Positions 26,404-34,737 are shown, counted from the stretch's first letter. The stretch: DNA of 64,000 bases from Alloacidobacterium dinghuense (GCF_014274465.1 NZ_CP060394.1:744001-808000), one strand, 5' to 3'. Numbers and translations: made by a program. The notes: generated by a model not told the origin, from the sequence alone.

Positions 26404-27644
26404 TACCGCACAATCCTCACAGCGACACCCTCGCTGATTGGCTGTCCGTTTGTTGACCCCAGAGCAACGACATCGCCCTCGTGAAGGCCGGAGACGATCT
26501 CAACTTGCGACAGGTTCAGCGCGTTCACCGTCACAGGCGTGCGACGGAGCGTTCCATTGATCACCCGATACACATACGACTTTCCCTGCTCCGTGTGCAG
26601 CGCATCGCGCGGAACATTCAGTGCATCCGGCGTATCTGAAGTTGTCACCGCGACAGTTACGTTTGTATTGGGCAGCAGTTTGCCGTCCGCATCGTCAATC
26701 GAGATCAGCACCTGCCCCACGTTGCGCGTTCCATAGGTGATGATCGTCGAAGGAACGCGCTCCACGTGACCATGCCACTCTCGATCCGGGATTGCGTCCC
26801 AGCGGATAGCGATCGGCATCCCCTCGCGGATCTTAGCAATCTCCGGCTCATCAAAATATGCGCGCACCTGCATCTTGGTCAGGTCAGCCATCTGCAGCAA
26901 CTTGTCTCCAGACTGCACATATTCAGACTTCGAAACCGGAATTGAATACAGCGTCCCTGCAAACGGAGCCTTTACGTTTGCCTGGTTCACAACTTCCTGT
27001 GCTGCGGTATATCCAGCCTGCGCATCCGCCAACGCGGCTTTGGCATGGGCAATGTCTGCCGAGTCATAACGCCCGGACTTCCTCTTCTCAAGCAGCGCAA
27101 GCGAATTGTTCGTCGCAGTCAGGCGATCCTTCGCTGCAGCCACTTCCGCCGCCGAAGCCGCCCCCTGCGCCTGCAGCTTTTCAAGAGCGGCCACATCGCG
27201 CTGCGCCTGGTCCCGATCCATCTGTGTCTTCGTCAGGTCACCGTTCAGCGACAACCGTTCTTCCTGCGTGCCGCCATTCATCGTTGCATCATAGCTGGCC
27301 TGCGCGCCCCTGAGCGCGGCAATCGCTGTTGCCAGCTTTGAGAGCGCATCCGTGTCATCCATCTGCAACAGCAGCTTGCCTTGGGTGACCTTGTCACCCT
27401 CATGCGCGTAAATCGACTTTACGATACCCGGAAACGGCGCATGAGCCTCAAAATACGAAGCCGGCTCAACCTTGCCATTCGTCGACGTCGTGCTCTTCAG
27501 GCTGCTGCGCTCCACCTCAGCGGCGCGTATAGGCAGCGTCGTGCGCGTAGCCAGATGCACAAGATAGAAGACCAGCGCCACCGCCACCGCCGCTCCCATC
27601 CAGATCCACTTCGTACGATTCGTCGTTGTTCCTGCTCTTGCCAT
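26403..27644 (-). CDS. HlyD/MFP periplasmic adaptor subunit
   Basis: A 413-residue membrane-fusion protein. One N-terminal transmembrane helix (WIWMGAAVAVALVFYLVHLA) precedes a lipoyl half-motif (PFPGIVKSIYAHEGDKVTQG), a long coiled coil (about 110-200), the second lipoyl half (VKAPFAGTLYSIPVSKSEYV), a beta-barrel and a membrane-proximal domain. It bridges an inner-membrane transporter to TolC. ATG 27644 removes an unsupported 29-residue extension. It heads a minus-strand operon with the TPR, tolC and probably hpnJ and two DMT genes. The energising transporter is missing here. Confidence 0.9.
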   Translation of the reverse strand: MARAGTTTNRTKWIWMGAAVAVALVFYLVHLATRTTLPIRAAEVERSSLKSTTSTNGKVEPASYFEAHAPFPGIVKSIYAHEGDKVTQGKLLLQMDDTDALSKLATAIAALRGAQASYDATMNGGTQEERLSLNGDLTKTQMDRDQAQRDVAALEKLQAQGAASAAEVAAAKDRLTATNNSLALLEKRKSGRYDSADIAHAKAALADAQAGYTAAQEVVNQANVKAPFAGTLYSIPVSKSEYVQSGDKLLQMADLTKMQVRAYFDEPEIAKIREGMPIAIRWDAIPDREWHGHVERVPSTIITYGTRNVGQVLISIDDADGKLLPNTNVTVAVTTSDTPDALNVPRDALHTEQGKSYVYRVINGTLRRTPVTVNALNLSQVEIVSGLHEGDVVALGSTNGQPISEGVAVRIVR

Positions 27645-27654
27645 CCTGCAACCG

Positions 27655-27675
27655 TGAGTCAGTATATAAGACTCA
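27655..27675 (-). promoter_or_regulatory. Putative operator/-10 region of the hlyD operon
   Basis: Inverted repeat TGAGTC-N9-GACTCA. On the minus strand its centre holds TATACT (27661-27666), a good -10 box about ten bases before the HlyD ATG region. No matching -35 was found, so activation by a regulator bound at or near the repeat is possible. Confidence 0.4.
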
Positions 27676-27750
27676 ATGAGATGTACATCCGCATCAGGAA
27701 ATATGCCCGCATCCAGCGGACGCTCGCGCACGCTGCCCTACAATAAATGC

Positions 27751-28158
27751 ATGGCACTTTCTGAAAGATACACGGACGAGCACGCAAAAGCCGGGCTCGA
27801 CTTTTCCTTTCCCGCAATCGAGACCTGGAAAAACCAGTTTCCCGGCTACGAAATCCTGATCGACGATCCCGAATTCACCTCTGTCTGCCCCAAGACCGGC
27901 CTGCCCGACTTCGGCGTCATCACGCTGCGCTACATGCCCCGCGACCTCTGCCTCGAACTCAAGTCCTACAAGGAATATCTCTTCAGCTATCGCCATCTCG
28001 GCATCTTTCAGGAGAACGTCGTCAACCAGCTCCTCGACGACGTTGTGAAAGCCTGCGATCCCATCTGGGCCGTAGTCAAAGGCGATTTCCGCCCACGCGG
28101 CGGCATCTCGACCACGGTCGAAGCCCGCTGGCCCCGCCCGAAAACCGACCAGCTATAA
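27751..28158 (+). CDS. queF: NADPH-dependent 7-cyano-7-deazaguanine reductase QueF
   Basis: A 135-residue type I (unimodular) QueF, a cytoplasmic T-fold enzyme that reduces preQ0 to preQ1 in queuosine synthesis. The active-site cysteine is C46 in FTSVCPKTGLPDFG, and the NADPH-binding QueF motif is ELKSYKEY (69-76) followed by FSYR. ATG 27751 fits the family length. No ribosome-binding site is present, and TACAAT lies six bases before the ATG, so the mRNA may be leaderless. A later queuosine step, queG, is also in this window, 15 kb away. Confidence 0.93.
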   Translation: MALSERYTDEHAKAGLDFSFPAIETWKNQFPGYEILIDDPEFTSVCPKTGLPDFGVITLRYMPRDLCLELKSYKEYLFSYRHLGIFQENVVNQLLDDVVKACDPIWAVVKGDFRPRGGISTTVEARWPRPKTDQL

Positions 28159-28166
28159 AAAGAATT

Positions 28167-28332
28167 GTCATCCTGAGCGGAGCGCGAAGCGCGGAGTCGA
28201 AGGACCTGCTTTCTTCCAGCAGCACGAAAACGGGTGCCCCATCCTGAAGAAATCAGGGTGGGAAAGCACAACTCTAAATAAGCCGTCATCCTGAGGAGCA
28301 GTGCGACCGAAGTCGAGGACCCAGTCGCAAGG
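28167..28332. repeat. Composite hairpin repeats between queF and MFS gene
   Basis: Three units: GTCATCCTGAGCGGAGCG... at 28167, GGGTGCCCCATCCTGAAGAA with arms CCTGA/TCAGG and GTGGGAAAGCACA at 28232-28270, and GTCATCCTGAGGAGCAGTGC at 28285. The units are 15-30 bp apart and in the same orientation. Confidence 0.75.
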
Positions 28333-28395
28333 AAAGAGTGGGAAAGCAAGGTACCGCCCAAACCACCATCAAGCTGATATCATGCGACACACCGC

Positions 28396-29667
28396 ATGAC
28401 AGCGCATCTTCAGCGAGCAAATCCCTCAGCCGCTCAAACCGCCGGCATCGCGCTGTTCCTGCTCACCTGCCTCAATCTCTTCAACTTCATCGACCGCTAC
28501 GTCCTACCCGGCGTGCAGCCGCTCGTGCAAAAAGAATTCCACGCCAACGACGCACAGATGGGCCTGCTCACCTCGGCCTTTTTCTTCACCTACATGATCG
28601 CCGCGCCGCTCACCGGATGGCTCGGCGACCGTTTCCCGCGCCGCCCGCTCATCGTCGCCGGAACGCTTCTTTGGAGCGCCGCCACTCTCTTCACCGCAAC
28701 TGTCCATAGTTATGACACGCTGCTCTTCCGCCACGCCATCGTCGGCATCGGCGAAGCGACTTTCAGCATCTACGCGCCGGCGCTTCTCGCCGACTACTAC
28801 CCGGAAATCGACCGCAACCGCGTCCTGAGCATCTTCTACATCACCATTCCGGTAGGAGCCGCCCTTGGCTATTTAATGGGAGGCGTACTCGGCCAGTACT
28901 ATGGCTGGCGCATGCCTTTCTACGTTGCCGCGGCGCCCGGCGTGCTCATCGCCGCCGCCTTCTGGTTCTTCGTCAAAGAGCCCGCGCGCGGAGCCGCCGA
29001 CGAACTCGCGCCCACCATCAACCGCGCAACCATCTCCGGATTTGCCCACAACCCCGCATTCTGGACAGCAACCCTCGGCATGGCGATGTGGACCTTTACC
29101 GTCGGAGGCATCTCCACCTTTCTGCCAACGTTTTTCGTCCGCTTCGCCGGATACTCCCTCGCATCAGCCGGATTGATCAGCGGCGCCATCACTGCCATCG
29201 ACGGTCTCCTCGGCACAGTCGCCGGCGGATGGCTCGGCCAGCGCTGGCTCCGCAAGAATCATCGCGGCCTCTATCTCCTCTCCGCGTGGAGCATGCTCAT
29301 CGCCATCCCCGCCGCTGCCGCCGCAATCTTCGGCCCGCGATCTCTCCTCATTCCCGCCGTCTTCCTCGCCGAATTTCTTCTCTTCCTCAACAACGGACCT
29401 CTGAACGCATGCCTCGTAAATTCGGTGGCCGCCCCCATCCGTTCTACCGCTCTCGCCATCAATCTCTTCATGATCCACGGCCTGGGCGACGCCTTCTCGC
29501 CGCGCCTGATCGGCCATATATCGGATAGGACCTCATCCTTACGCATCGGTCTCGGCGCCACCCTCGTCTCACTGGCCATCGCCAGCCTCATCCTCTTCAC
29601 CGGCTCGCACTTCGCTCCGCTCCTGCCCGAAAGCGAAGACACCCGTCAACTCTCACCAATTCACTAG
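28396..29667 (+). CDS. MFS transporter, spinster-like
   Basis: A 423-residue 12-helix major facilitator protein. Signature A lies between helices 2 and 3 (GWLGDRFPRRPLIVAG), with ATFSIYAPALLADYY and RVLSIFYITIPVGAALGY typical of the spinster-like (Spns) group, which carries sphingolipid-like or lysolipid substrates in other organisms. Helix 1 has LFNFIDRYVLPGV, another Spns feature. ATG 28396 fits the family start, but no ribosome-binding site is seen. The gene is isolated between repeat regions. Substrate remains open. Confidence 0.88.
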   Translation: MTAHLQRANPSAAQTAGIALFLLTCLNLFNFIDRYVLPGVQPLVQKEFHANDAQMGLLTSAFFFTYMIAAPLTGWLGDRFPRRPLIVAGTLLWSAATLFTATVHSYDTLLFRHAIVGIGEATFSIYAPALLADYYPEIDRNRVLSIFYITIPVGAALGYLMGGVLGQYYGWRMPFYVAAAPGVLIAAAFWFFVKEPARGAADELAPTINRATISGFAHNPAFWTATLGMAMWTFTVGGISTFLPTFFVRFAGYSLASAGLISGAITAIDGLLGTVAGGWLGQRWLRKNHRGLYLLSAWSMLIAIPAAAAAIFGPRSLLIPAVFLAEFLLFLNNGPLNACLVNSVAAPIRSTALAINLFMIHGLGDAFSPRLIGHISDRTSSLRIGLGATLVSLAIASLILFTGSHFAPLLPESEDTRQLSPIH

Positions 29668-29695
29668 CCACCATCGACGCGAGCGTCCAGATGCT

Positions 29696-29920
29696 GTCAT
29701 CCTGAGCGAAGTGACCGAAGGGAACGAAGCCTTGCAGAGCAAGGCTGCTTTTCCCTTAAGCATCAGCACGAAAACGGGTGCCCCATCCTGACGAAGTCAG
29801 GGTGGGAAGGCACACCCCCAACCCAGCCGTCATTCTGAGGAGCAGCACCGGGGCCCCCCGGCACGCGCGCCTTTCGCGTGACGGGGTGGAACGCGACGAA
29901 GAATCCCAGCGGATGACATG
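29696..29920. repeat. Repeat cluster with nested 45-bp insertion
   Basis: GTCATCCTGAGCGAAGTGAC unit at 29696, hairpin GGGTGCCCCATCCTGACGAAG with arms CCTGAC/GTCAGG at 29776-29813, and a GTCATTCTGAGGAGCAG unit at 29829. The last is split at about 29848-29892 by a segment with CCCGGCACGCGCG and TTTCGCGTGA, after which GCGACGAAGAATCCCAGCG resumes the repeat. The 308-bp gap 29668-29975 holds nothing else. Confidence 0.7.
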
Positions 29921-29975
29921 AGCCACAATGACAACCACCCAACGAAAACCCTCCCATTCATAGATACTGAAAAGA

Positions 29976-31151
29976 ATGCGCATCATCGCCATCCTCCTCA
30001 ACTGGCTCATCGCCCTTATCTGGACATGGCGTTCCACAACCGCCCGCCGCAATCTCCCCAAGCTCCCCAACCTACTCAACGAGTCCGACTCGAACCAACC
30101 AGCAACAACCCCGCAGATCACCGTCATCGTCCCCGCCCGCAACGAAGACCAAGCCATCGAGCAAACCCTGCGCTCACTGCTCGGACAGCAGAACATCACC
30201 CTGGAAATCCTGGCCGTCAACGACCGCTCGACCGATAGAACTGGCGAGATCATGGACCGCATCGCCGCCGAAGGCCTCGCACAGAACAAAAGCATCAGCA
30301 TCATCCACATCAAGGAACTGCCAGAAGGATGGCTCGGCAAAACCCACGCCATGGCTCTCGCCGCGCGCCAGGCCTCCGCGCCCTGGCTGCTCTTCACCGA
30401 CGGCGACATCTTCTTTCGCGAGGACTGCCTCAGCCGCGCCCACCTCTATGCGGAAAGGGAAGCCGACCACGTCATCCTCATCCCGACGCTCATTCACAAA
30501 ACATTCGGCGAGCGCATGATGCTCTCCGCCATTCAGGCGCTCTCCTTCCTGGCAACGCGCCCCTGGAAAACCCGCGATACCAAAAGTCGCGAGGCCGTTG
30601 GCATCGGAGCCTTCAACCTCATCCGCAGCGACGTCTACCGCGGCATCGGAGGCTATGAAGGCCATCGCATGGAGGTCTGCGAAGATCTCAAACTCGGCTA
30701 CCAGGTCAAGCGCAACGGCTACCGCCAGCACGTCGTCCTGGGACGCGATCTGGCCCGCGTGCACTGGGCCTCCGGCGCCTTCGGCATCGTCCGCAACCTG
30801 ACGAAAAACGTCTTCGCCGCCTTCCGCTTCCAGCCTGCACTGCTCCTCGCCGCGAGCCTCTTTGTTGCCACCTTCTGCCTTACCCCATTCTGCGGACTCT
30901 TCGGCCCATGGCAAACCATCGCCGCCAGCCTCCTCGCCCTTGAAGCTGCCCTCGGAATCTACCGCTGCTGCGAACGCCACATCAGCGGCATCTCCCCCGT
31001 CTATGTGCTCCTGCTTCCCGTGGCAACCTGCATCATCGTCTACATGATGTGGCGGTCAATGATCGTTACCCTGGTCCGCCGCGGCATCGTCTGGCGAGGC
31101 ACCTTCTACCCCCTAGCCGAACTCCGCAAAAACGCCGGCCCCCTGCGCTGA
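29976..31151 (+). CDS. Membrane-associated family 2 glycosyltransferase
   Basis: A 391-residue GT-A-fold enzyme. An N-terminal membrane helix (IIAILLNWLIALIWTWR) precedes the catalytic domain, with VIVPARNEDQAIEQTL, VNDRSTDRTGEI, the metal-binding FTDGDIFFRED (DxD-like), and an acceptor-site MEVCEDLKLGYQVKRNG. C-terminal helices start near FRFQPALLLAASLFVATF. This architecture matches carotenoid/hopanoid-type glycosyltransferases and related lipid transferases. It is not clearly HpnB or HpnI, so I give no symbol. Start ATG 29976 has only a weak AAAAGA ribosome-binding site. Confidence 0.85.
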   Translation: MRIIAILLNWLIALIWTWRSTTARRNLPKLPNLLNESDSNQPATTPQITVIVPARNEDQAIEQTLRSLLGQQNITLEILAVNDRSTDRTGEIMDRIAAEGLAQNKSISIIHIKELPEGWLGKTHAMALAARQASAPWLLFTDGDIFFREDCLSRAHLYAEREADHVILIPTLIHKTFGERMMLSAIQALSFLATRPWKTRDTKSREAVGIGAFNLIRSDVYRGIGGYEGHRMEVCEDLKLGYQVKRNGYRQHVVLGRDLARVHWASGAFGIVRNLTKNVFAAFRFQPALLLAASLFVATFCLTPFCGLFGPWQTIAASLLALEAALGIYRCCERHISGISPVYVLLLPVATCIIVYMMWRSMIVTLVRRGIVWRGTFYPLAELRKNAGPLR

Positions 31152-31186
31152 ACTTTGCCATCACCATCAACTCCGCCCCTAAAGAT

Positions 31187-31836
31187 GTCATCCTGAGCGA
31201 AGCGCATAGCGCAGTCGAAGGACCTGCGGCTTCTAATCAGAGGCACGAAAAAGGGTGCCCCATCCTTTCGCGCAGTTTGCGAAAGGGTGGGAGACCGCAG
31301 TGTTAAGACAACCACCGTCATCCTGAGCGAAGTGACCGAAGGAAACGAAGTCGAAGGACCCGCACGAACAAAGTTCGTGCGAAGCCTTGCAAAGCAAGGC
31401 CCGTCTTTCGGCAGCATCAGGACGAAAAAGGGTGCCCCATCCTTTGCAAATCGGGTCCCCGGCACGCGCGGGTTTCGCGTGATGGTGTGAGAAGCAAAGG
31501 GTGGGAAAGCACACCCCCAACCCAGCCGTCATTCTGAGCGCGCAATCCGCGCGAGGAATCCATACGATGCCCGCAAGTTACGATTACACCCAGCAATCTT
31601 CAGCCAAGAAAGAGAAATCAGTAGGGGTGCCCCATCCTTTCGCGCAGTTTGCGAAAGGGTGGGAGACCGCAGCGTTAAGACAACCACCGTCATCCTGAGC
31701 GAAGTGACCGAAGGAAACGTAGTCGAAGGACCCGCACAAACAAAGTGCGTGCGAAGCCTTGCAAAGCAAGGCCCGTCTTTGCCAGCAGAGGCACGGAAAC
31801 GGGTGCCCCATCCTTCGCAAAGCGAAGGGTGGGAGA
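31187..31836. repeat. Dense mosaic of hairpin repeats
   Basis: GTCATCCTGAGCGAAG units start at 31187, 31317, 31528 and 31689. GGGTGCCCCATCC hairpins lie at 31253-31297, 31430-31512, 31625-31668 and 31801-31836. The stretches 31317-31440 and 31689-31812 are near-identical 124-bp copies, and 31253-31320 and 31625-31692 are also near-identical, so part of the block is a tandem duplication. Hairpin 31430-31512 is interrupted by a 42-bp segment (31451-31492) like the one at 29848-29892. The whole gap 31152-31896 holds no supportable gene. Confidence 0.8.
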
Positions 31837-31896
31837 GCAGTATGTCGAAGTATTGAATATTTGTTCCGGTAGTGGCTGCGTGAGAGGATTGGAGTC

Positions 31897-32166
31897 GTGC
31901 CGTGGCCCAAATCAAAAGCAAAACAGTCAGTTATAGCTTTTGTTCTGGCGCTCCTGTCGGCAATCTGTGTGCTTCTCCAGATCGCTACAGAATCATTCAA
32001 TCATTTCTACTTCGCTCCGCATAAAGCCTACCCATACCCGTATCTAACCGTGCGTAGTGCTCAGGTAGTTCACTCCCTCGAGTGTGGGCTTACATTCATT
32101 GGAGTTTTTGTGGCTTCTTTCGTGATGCAGCGTGTGCTTACGAGGCAGAGATCCCGCAGGGCTTGA
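31897..32166 (+). CDS. Small two-helix membrane protein, hypothetical
   Basis: An 89-residue open frame with a basic N-terminus (PKSKAKQ), a first hydrophobic helix (VIAFVLALLSAICVLLQIA), a polar loop rich in Tyr/Pro (YFAPHKAYPYPYLTVR), a second helix (CGLTFIGVFVASFVMQ) and a basic tail (RQRSRRA). The positive-inside pattern argues for a real protein. The GTG start has GGAG close upstream. No family was recognised, and its third-position base use is less GC-biased than its neighbours. It lies directly after the repeat mosaic. Confidence 0.45.
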   Translation: MPWPKSKAKQSVIAFVLALLSAICVLLQIATESFNHFYFAPHKAYPYPYLTVRSAQVVHSLECGLTFIGVFVASFVMQRVLTRQRSRRA

Positions 32167-32177
32167 AGCAGCACCAC

Positions 32178-32663
32178 TCAATGCGCCGTCTGAAACACAC
32201 TCCGATGCTTCCCACTCTTCAAAGCCGGATCAGTGAATGCCGTCCGCCCATCCTCCGCCGAGAATCCATGTAACAGCGCCGGATTGGGCCGAAACTTCTC
32301 CGCGCCCCCATGAAACTGCCGCGCATCACTCAACAGAATCTCCGCCCGTCCGGCAAAAGGCCGAACCACGCCGCGAACCTGAATATCCCGCTCCCGATAC
32401 TGATTCAGATCGCCAACAGTTTTTCGGTCCCCGTTCGCGCTCATCACCGTAAACCGGCACTTGTCATCCGGCGTCTCAGGACTGCAGACATCGAGAAACC
32501 GCGTCCCATCCGCCAGCTCCACCACGTCATAAACGTGCGCAGATACGCAGATGTCTTTGTTCTGGTGCGCCAGCGCGTCTTCCGGCGAATAACAAGTTTT
32601 TCCGGCCCACGAAGCTACCGGACACAGAACGGCCAGACACAGAGTGAGCGTTCGTATGAACAT
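32178..32663 (-). CDS. Secreted OB-fold-like protein, hypothetical
   Basis: A 161-residue protein with a clear signal peptide (FIRTLTLCLAVLCPVASWA). The mature part starts GKTCYSPEDALAHQNKDICV and continues into a small beta-rich domain: VSAHVYDVVELADGTRFLDV, CRFTVMSANGDRKTVGDL and DIQVRGVVRPFAGRAEILLS, a pattern like OB-fold domains. The C-terminal 45 residues are low in structure. ATG 32663 begins the signal peptide; the longer frame to 32696 is less likely. Two or three cysteines suggest a periplasmic disulphide. Function unknown. Confidence 0.7.
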   Translation of the reverse strand: MFIRTLTLCLAVLCPVASWAGKTCYSPEDALAHQNKDICVSAHVYDVVELADGTRFLDVCSPETPDDKCRFTVMSANGDRKTVGDLNQYRERDIQVRGVVRPFAGRAEILLSDARQFHGGAEKFRPNPALLHGFSAEDGRTAFTDPALKSGKHRSVFQTAH

Positions 32664-33100
32664 TTTCCCGATAAGCCAAGTTAGGTCAAGCGCCAAAAGA
32701 GGAAAAGATTACGAAAGGCAGAGGCGCGAAAAGACAGGTCAAGAAAATGCGCTAAGACCCGCGAAAATGACACAAATTGTTCCCTTAAACAGCCCTTTCG
32801 CGCAACATTTTTCCTAAGCCCTGCTCTAAAACGCCTACTGAAGCAAGAAAATCGACCTTCCTTCCTATGCTGGAGCCCAGAGCATACCGATTGTCCTGCG
32901 CAGCAGGACGGCGGTGGTGAAAGAGCGGGGCTTCAGCCCCGCGTCACGGGTTCAAGAAAAGGGGCTTTAGCCCCGGGCCGTTTCCCCCTGTCAAGAGGGC
33001 AATCGCAAAAATACTTTGCAAGCCACAGACAACAAACCACTTAAAGCAACCGAAAATTGGCGTGTTATTTCGCGAAAGCTGCTATTCTAAATATAAGAAG
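32664..33100. other. Gene-free region with hairpins
   Basis: No coding frame is convincing. It holds the inverted repeat GTCCTGCGCAGCAGGAC (about 32893-32909) and the paired TTHA-core hairpins listed separately. The part from 33005 to 33100 is AT-richer and runs into a strong terminator, so a short transcript ending there is possible. Confidence 0.45.
32928..32982. repeat. Paired GCGGGGCTTCAGCCCCGC / GGGGCTTTAGCCCC hairpin repeat
   Basis: Two short stem-loops about 20 bp apart in the same layout as 7478-7536. Arm sequences differ between the two loci, yet pairing is kept. This type is widespread in soil-bacterium genomes. Confidence 0.65.
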
Positions 33101-33128
33101 AAAAAGCCTGCCCTGCGGCAGGCTTTTT
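33101..33128. terminator. Strong bidirectional rho-independent terminator
   Basis: A perfect 12-bp stem, AAAAAGCCTGCC / GGCAGGCTTTTT, closes a CTGC loop. Both strands end in a T-run. It lies about 190 bp beyond the ispG stop on the minus strand. No plus-strand gene ends here, so on that strand it would end an unknown RNA. Confidence 0.85.
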
Positions 33129-33155
33129 CATTTCCGGGAGAGAGGATCCCCGCTA

Positions 33156-33240
33156 AGTTATTGAAAACACTAGAAACCACTTAACCCGATTAGAATCAGC
33201 GGCATAGCAGGGGATGATCCCCTCGTAAACGATTGAAAAT
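33156..33240. repeat. TAAGTTATTGAAAA-type AT-rich elements
   Basis: TAAGTTATTGAAAACAC (33156 on) and TAAACGATTGAAAATAAAAG (33226 on) flank the inverted repeat GGGGATGATCCCC. The related GATTGAAAATAAAG lies before hpnA, and reverse-oriented relatives lie at 44474-44577. Downstream is the G-rich tract 33259-33283. Confidence 0.5.
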
Positions 33241-33316
33241 AAAAGAAGGCGATTCCTGGAGGGAGGGGGAGAGGGGGAGGTGGCAGGGCGAACTGCATGC
33301 CCCACCAAGCCCAAGA

Positions 33317-34567
33317 TCACCGAACTCCGACCAGTTCCTCTTTCGGCGAACCCTTGCCGTAACGAGTCTTCACATACTCGTCGAGGATCTTCTGGAAGTC
33401 CTGAACAATCGTATCGCCACGCAGCGTCGTCATCAATCGCCCATCGACGTAAACCGGTGCTTTTGGTTCCTCAAACGTCCCCGGAAGCGAGATGCCGATA
33501 TTGGCATGCTTCGATTCACCCGGACCGTTGACCACGCAGCCCATGACGGCGAGCTTCAGCTCCTCAACCCCCGGATAGCGCTCGCGCCACGAAGGCATCG
33601 AGTCCCGCAGATAGTTCTGGATCTGCTGGGCCAATTCTTGGAAAAAGGTCGAAGTCGTCCGCCCGCAGCCAGGGCAAGCCGTCACCTGCGGCGTAAAGCT
33701 CCGGATGCCCAGCGACTGCAGAATCTGTTGTCCCGTAAGCACTTCCTCCGTGCGGTCGCCGCCTGGTTTCGGAGTCAGCGAAACGCGAATCGTATCGCCA
33801 ATGCCCTTGAGCAGCAGGGGCGAAAGCCCGGCAGTGGAGGCGACGATACCCTTCATCCCCATCCCGGCCTCGGTCAGGCCCAGATGCAGCGGGTAATCGC
33901 AACGGCTGGCGAGCATCTCGTAAACATCAATCAGGTCGCGAACGCCGCTGACCTTGCCGCTGATGATGATCTTGTCGTGCCCGAGACCATAGCTCTCGGC
34001 AGCAGCAGCCGAATCCAGCGCGCTGCGGCACATCGCCTCCATCATTACGTCGCGGGCGTCGAGCGGATCGGGCCGCTTCGAGTTCTCGTCCATCAAGCGC
34101 GTCAGCAGCGCCTGGTCGAGCGAGCCCCAGTTCACGCCAATGCGGACTGGCTTGTTGTTTTCAATCGCGCACTCAATCATCGTGCGGAAGTTGTCGTCGT
34201 TCTTGCGTCCAATCGAAACGTTACCGGGATTGATGCGGTACTTGGCCAGCGCCTTCGCGCAGTCCGGATACTTCTTCAGCAGCAGGTGCCCGTTGTAATG
34301 GAAATCGCCAATGATCGGAACATGAATGCCCAGCTTCGCCAGTCCTTCCACAATGTAAGGAACAGCCTTGGCCGCCTCGTCATTGTTGACCGTCACCCTC
34401 ACCAACTCCGACCCAGCCGCGGCGAGCGCCGCTACCTGCTGAATCGTCCCCTGAACATCGGCGGTATCGGTATTGGTCATCGACTGGACGATAACCGGCA
34501 CGTCCGAACCGACCCGAACATGGCCGATCCTGACCGTGACGGTCTTCCTGCGCTGTATTTCCGGCAT
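33317..34567 (-). CDS. ispG: 4-hydroxy-3-methylbut-2-enyl diphosphate synthase IspG
   Basis: A 416-residue iron-sulfur enzyme of the MEP pathway that converts MEcPP to HMBPP. A TIM-barrel N-terminus starts [17 protein letters not shown], with [13 protein letters not shown]. The C-terminal 4Fe-4S domain has the Cys pair CPGCGRT and a third Cys in [17 protein letters not shown], which also holds the catalytic Glu. ATG 34567 is chosen because GAGG lies six bases upstream; 13 residues of the longer frame are dropped. IspG supplies IPP and DMAPP, the precursors of the HpnCDE products. It appears monocistronic. Confidence 0.95.
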   Translation of the reverse strand: MPEIQRRKTVTVRIGHVRVGSDVPVIVQSMTNTDTADVQGTIQQVAALAAAGSELVRVTVNNDEAAKAVPYIVEGLAKLGIHVPIIGDFHYNGHLLLKKYPDCAKALAKYRINPGNVSIGRKNDDNFRTMIECAIENNKPVRIGVNWGSLDQALLTRLMDENSKRPDPLDARDVMMEAMCRSALDSAAAAESYGLGHDKIIISGKVSGVRDLIDVYEMLASRCDYPLHLGLTEAGMGMKGIVASTAGLSPLLLKGIGDTIRVSLTPKPGGDRTEEVLTGQQILQSLGIRSFTPQVTACPGCGRTTSTFFQELAQQIQNYLRDSMPSWRERYPGVEELKLAVMGCVVNGPGESKHANIGISLPGTFEEPKAPVYVDGRLMTTLRGDTIVQDFQKILDEYVKTRYGKGSPKEELVGVR

Positions 34568-34601
34568 AGATTTCCTCATAACCATTCTACTAGAGAGACT
34601 T

Positions 34602-34703
34602 GTCATCCTGACGCTGAACGGAGTGAAGTGGAAGGACCTGCTTTGCCTCAGAAGTGGTACGAAAAGAGATGTTCCATCCTGACTAAGTCAGGGTGGGAAA
34701 GCG
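34602..34703. repeat. Composite hairpin repeat upstream of ispG
   Basis: A GTCATCCTGACGCTGAACGG unit at 34602 and a diverged hairpin at 34669-34703 with TGTTCCATCC, arms CCTGACT/AGTCAGG and GTGGGAAAGCG. It lies between ispG and the alcohol dehydrogenase. Confidence 0.7.
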
Positions 34704-34737
34704 AGAACCCTATGCTTAAGTCGTAAGTACGACGGAG

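Noticed and set aside
30174-30980. 268-codon minus-strand frame over the glycosyltransferase
   Set aside because: Antisense shadow rich in Ala/Glu/Asp with no recognisable motif.
29976-31151. Assignment of the glycosyltransferase as HpnB or HpnI
   Set aside because: Fold and membrane layout are similar, but diagnostic segments of either family could not be recognised.
31187-31836. Possible CRISPR array
   Set aside because: Repeats are irregularly spaced, differ in arms and are not separated by unique spacers of constant length; no cas gene is near.
33233-34726. 497-codon plus-strand frame over ispG
   Set aside because: Antisense shadow of a complete, well-conserved ispG; it has no family features and is rich in Arg/His/Gln, as expected for a GC-rich antisense frame.
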